From Candidatus Dormiibacterota bacterium (GTDB taxonomy: Bacteria > Acidobacteriota > Polarisedimenticolia > Gp22-AA2), in NCBI GenBank assembly GCA_035635555.1, contig DASQAT010000006.1:98633-162632 (forward strand): a DNA stretch of 64,000 bases, given 5' to 3'. Position numbers and translations under genes: made by a program. The notes below the pieces were generated by a model that saw only the letters and a list, made by a program, of their open reading frames with translations, did no database searches and had not been told where the DNA came from. Numbering within the stretch: the first letter of the stretch is position 1; each line of letters opens with the position of its first letter. This document shows positions 63,443 to 64,000 of this stretch, in pieces.

Positions 63443-63892
63443 TCAGGTCTTGCCGGCCTTCTTCCTGAGCGCGCCGTACGAAGCGTCCGCCCGGGGCCCG
63501 CGACCCTCGGGGAAGCCGAGATGCCGCCAGCCGGGGGCGACGATGTTTCCCAGGGCGTCGGTCATTCCATGGAAGCCGCCGAGCACCCAGCGGACTTTCG
63601 GGTAGCCGCTCTGGGACAGGAGGTTGGCGGCCAGCTCGGCGCGCGGGCCGGTCTTGCATCCGACGATGAGTGGCACGTGCTCGGGCACCGCGGCGCGCAC
63701 GACGTCCAGGAAGTCGGGGTTCGGGTCGATCCGCTGCATCGCGGGGTTGGGAGTGCCGATCGGGACGTTGATCGCCCCCGCGGGGTGCCCCTCGGCGAAC
63801 TCGTCCTCGGTGCGGACGTCGAGATAGACGGCGTCCTTCTCCTTGTCCATCAATTCGTGCGCCTGGCGCACGTCGATCCTTTCCGGATTCAT
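63443..63892 (-). CDS. Rhodanese-like sulfurtransferase
   Basis: 149 residues, a single rhodanese domain: 'AVYLDVRTEDEFAEGHPAGA' in shape, the catalytic Cys in the six-residue loop 'CKTGPR' near residue 79, and 'WVLGGFHGM'. The loop size favours thiosulfate-type sulfur transfer over phosphatase activity. The final ~25 residues are a basic extension. No signal peptide; cytoplasmic. It lies directly upstream of glk. Confidence 0.92.
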   Translation of the reverse strand: MNPERIDVRQAHELMDKEKDAVYLDVRTEDEFAEGHPAGAINVPIGTPNPAMQRIDPNPDFLDVVRAAVPEHVPLIVGCKTGPRAELAANLLSQSGYPKVRWVLGGFHGMTDALGNIVAPGWRHLGFPEGRGPRADASYGALRKKAGKT

Positions 63893-63922
63893 GGGTCACC
63901 TCGTCGTCGATCGTCGATCATT

Positions 63923-64000
63923 CTACCGCGGTCGCGCCGGCGCGGACCCGACCAGTTCGCGGGCGCGAAGGAAGACGGCGTGCCACATCGGCCGCGTCAG
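63923..64000 (-). CDS. Possible 3' end of a further minus-strand gene
   Basis: On the minus strand the frame entering at base 64000 reads 'LTRPMWHAVFLRARELVGSA' and stops at 63923-63925. Only 25 codons are in the window, too few to identify, and the frame choice is uncertain. Confidence 0.3.
   Translation of the reverse strand: MTRPMWHAVFLRARELVGSAPARPR

Overview
The window is high-GC bacterial chromosome from a Gram-negative-type (diderm) organism. Evidence for this is an outer-membrane secretin, several lipoprotein signals and a PilMNOPQ pilus assembly set. The combination of a pilus secretin with a C-terminal cohesin-like domain, a compact threonine operon and short overlapping operons fits an uncultured Acidobacteriota-like lineage. 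That placement is an inference from gene style only, and no rRNA, tRNA or other phylogenetic marker was found to settle it.

Layout. Bases 1-2.1 kb hold two short-chain dehydrogenases and a GST-like protein. From 2.2 to 10.8 kb there is a chemoreceptor, a UPF0104 membrane protein, nrdR, an hsp20-lon stress operon, thiL and a DUF2062 protein. From 10.8 to 25.1 kb an ECF-type sigma factor and a zinc-finger anti-sigma candidate lead into a long pilus/type II secretion-like run: an N0-domain protein, pilC, pilB, pilM, a pilN fused to a secretin N-terminal-like domain, pilO, pilP, a secretin-cohesin protein and three pseudopilin-like proteins. From 25.1 to 32.4 kb lies a complete aspartate-to-threonine operon (lysC, hom, asd, thrB, thrC) with a possible attenuated leader, then a CBS-domain protein and a lipoprotein. 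From 32.4 to 39.9 kb come an M16 peptidase, dut, an M13 peptidase, an SDR, a WalJ-like metallo-beta-lactamase protein with an apparent CTG start, purB and an exported protein of unknown function.

Between the purB operon and purS-purQ-purL (59.0-62.4 kb) sits a ~19 kb accessory island of visibly lower GC. Its main content is a five-gene class 2 DISARM-type anti-phage operon (40.2-49.9 kb). The DNA cytosine methyltransferase of this operon is fused in one frame to a Vsr-type mismatch endonuclease. After it come decayed and mobile pieces: an IS1595/ISXO2-like transposase fragment, a duplicated NADP-dependent oxidoreductase gene of which one copy carries a 209-nt deletion, and MOSC and BrnT fragments. 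Between the two oxidoreductase copies lies a convergent pair, a calcineurin-like phosphoesterase and a 604-residue sigma-factor-like protein, whose stop codons overlap; it has no function I can recognise. The island ends with toxin-antitoxin genes: an antitoxin with a gutted RelE/ParE toxin preceded by a 60-bp integron attC-like site, a DUF433/DUF5615 pair, and an AbiEi antitoxin whose toxin is reduced to a stub. purS then resumes the core genome. The window ends with a glucokinase and rhodanese pair on the minus strand.

The most notable candidates are the DISARM methyltransferase-Vsr fusion, the phosphoesterase/sigma-like pair, the attC-like site, and the lysC leader with promoter, leader ORF and terminator.
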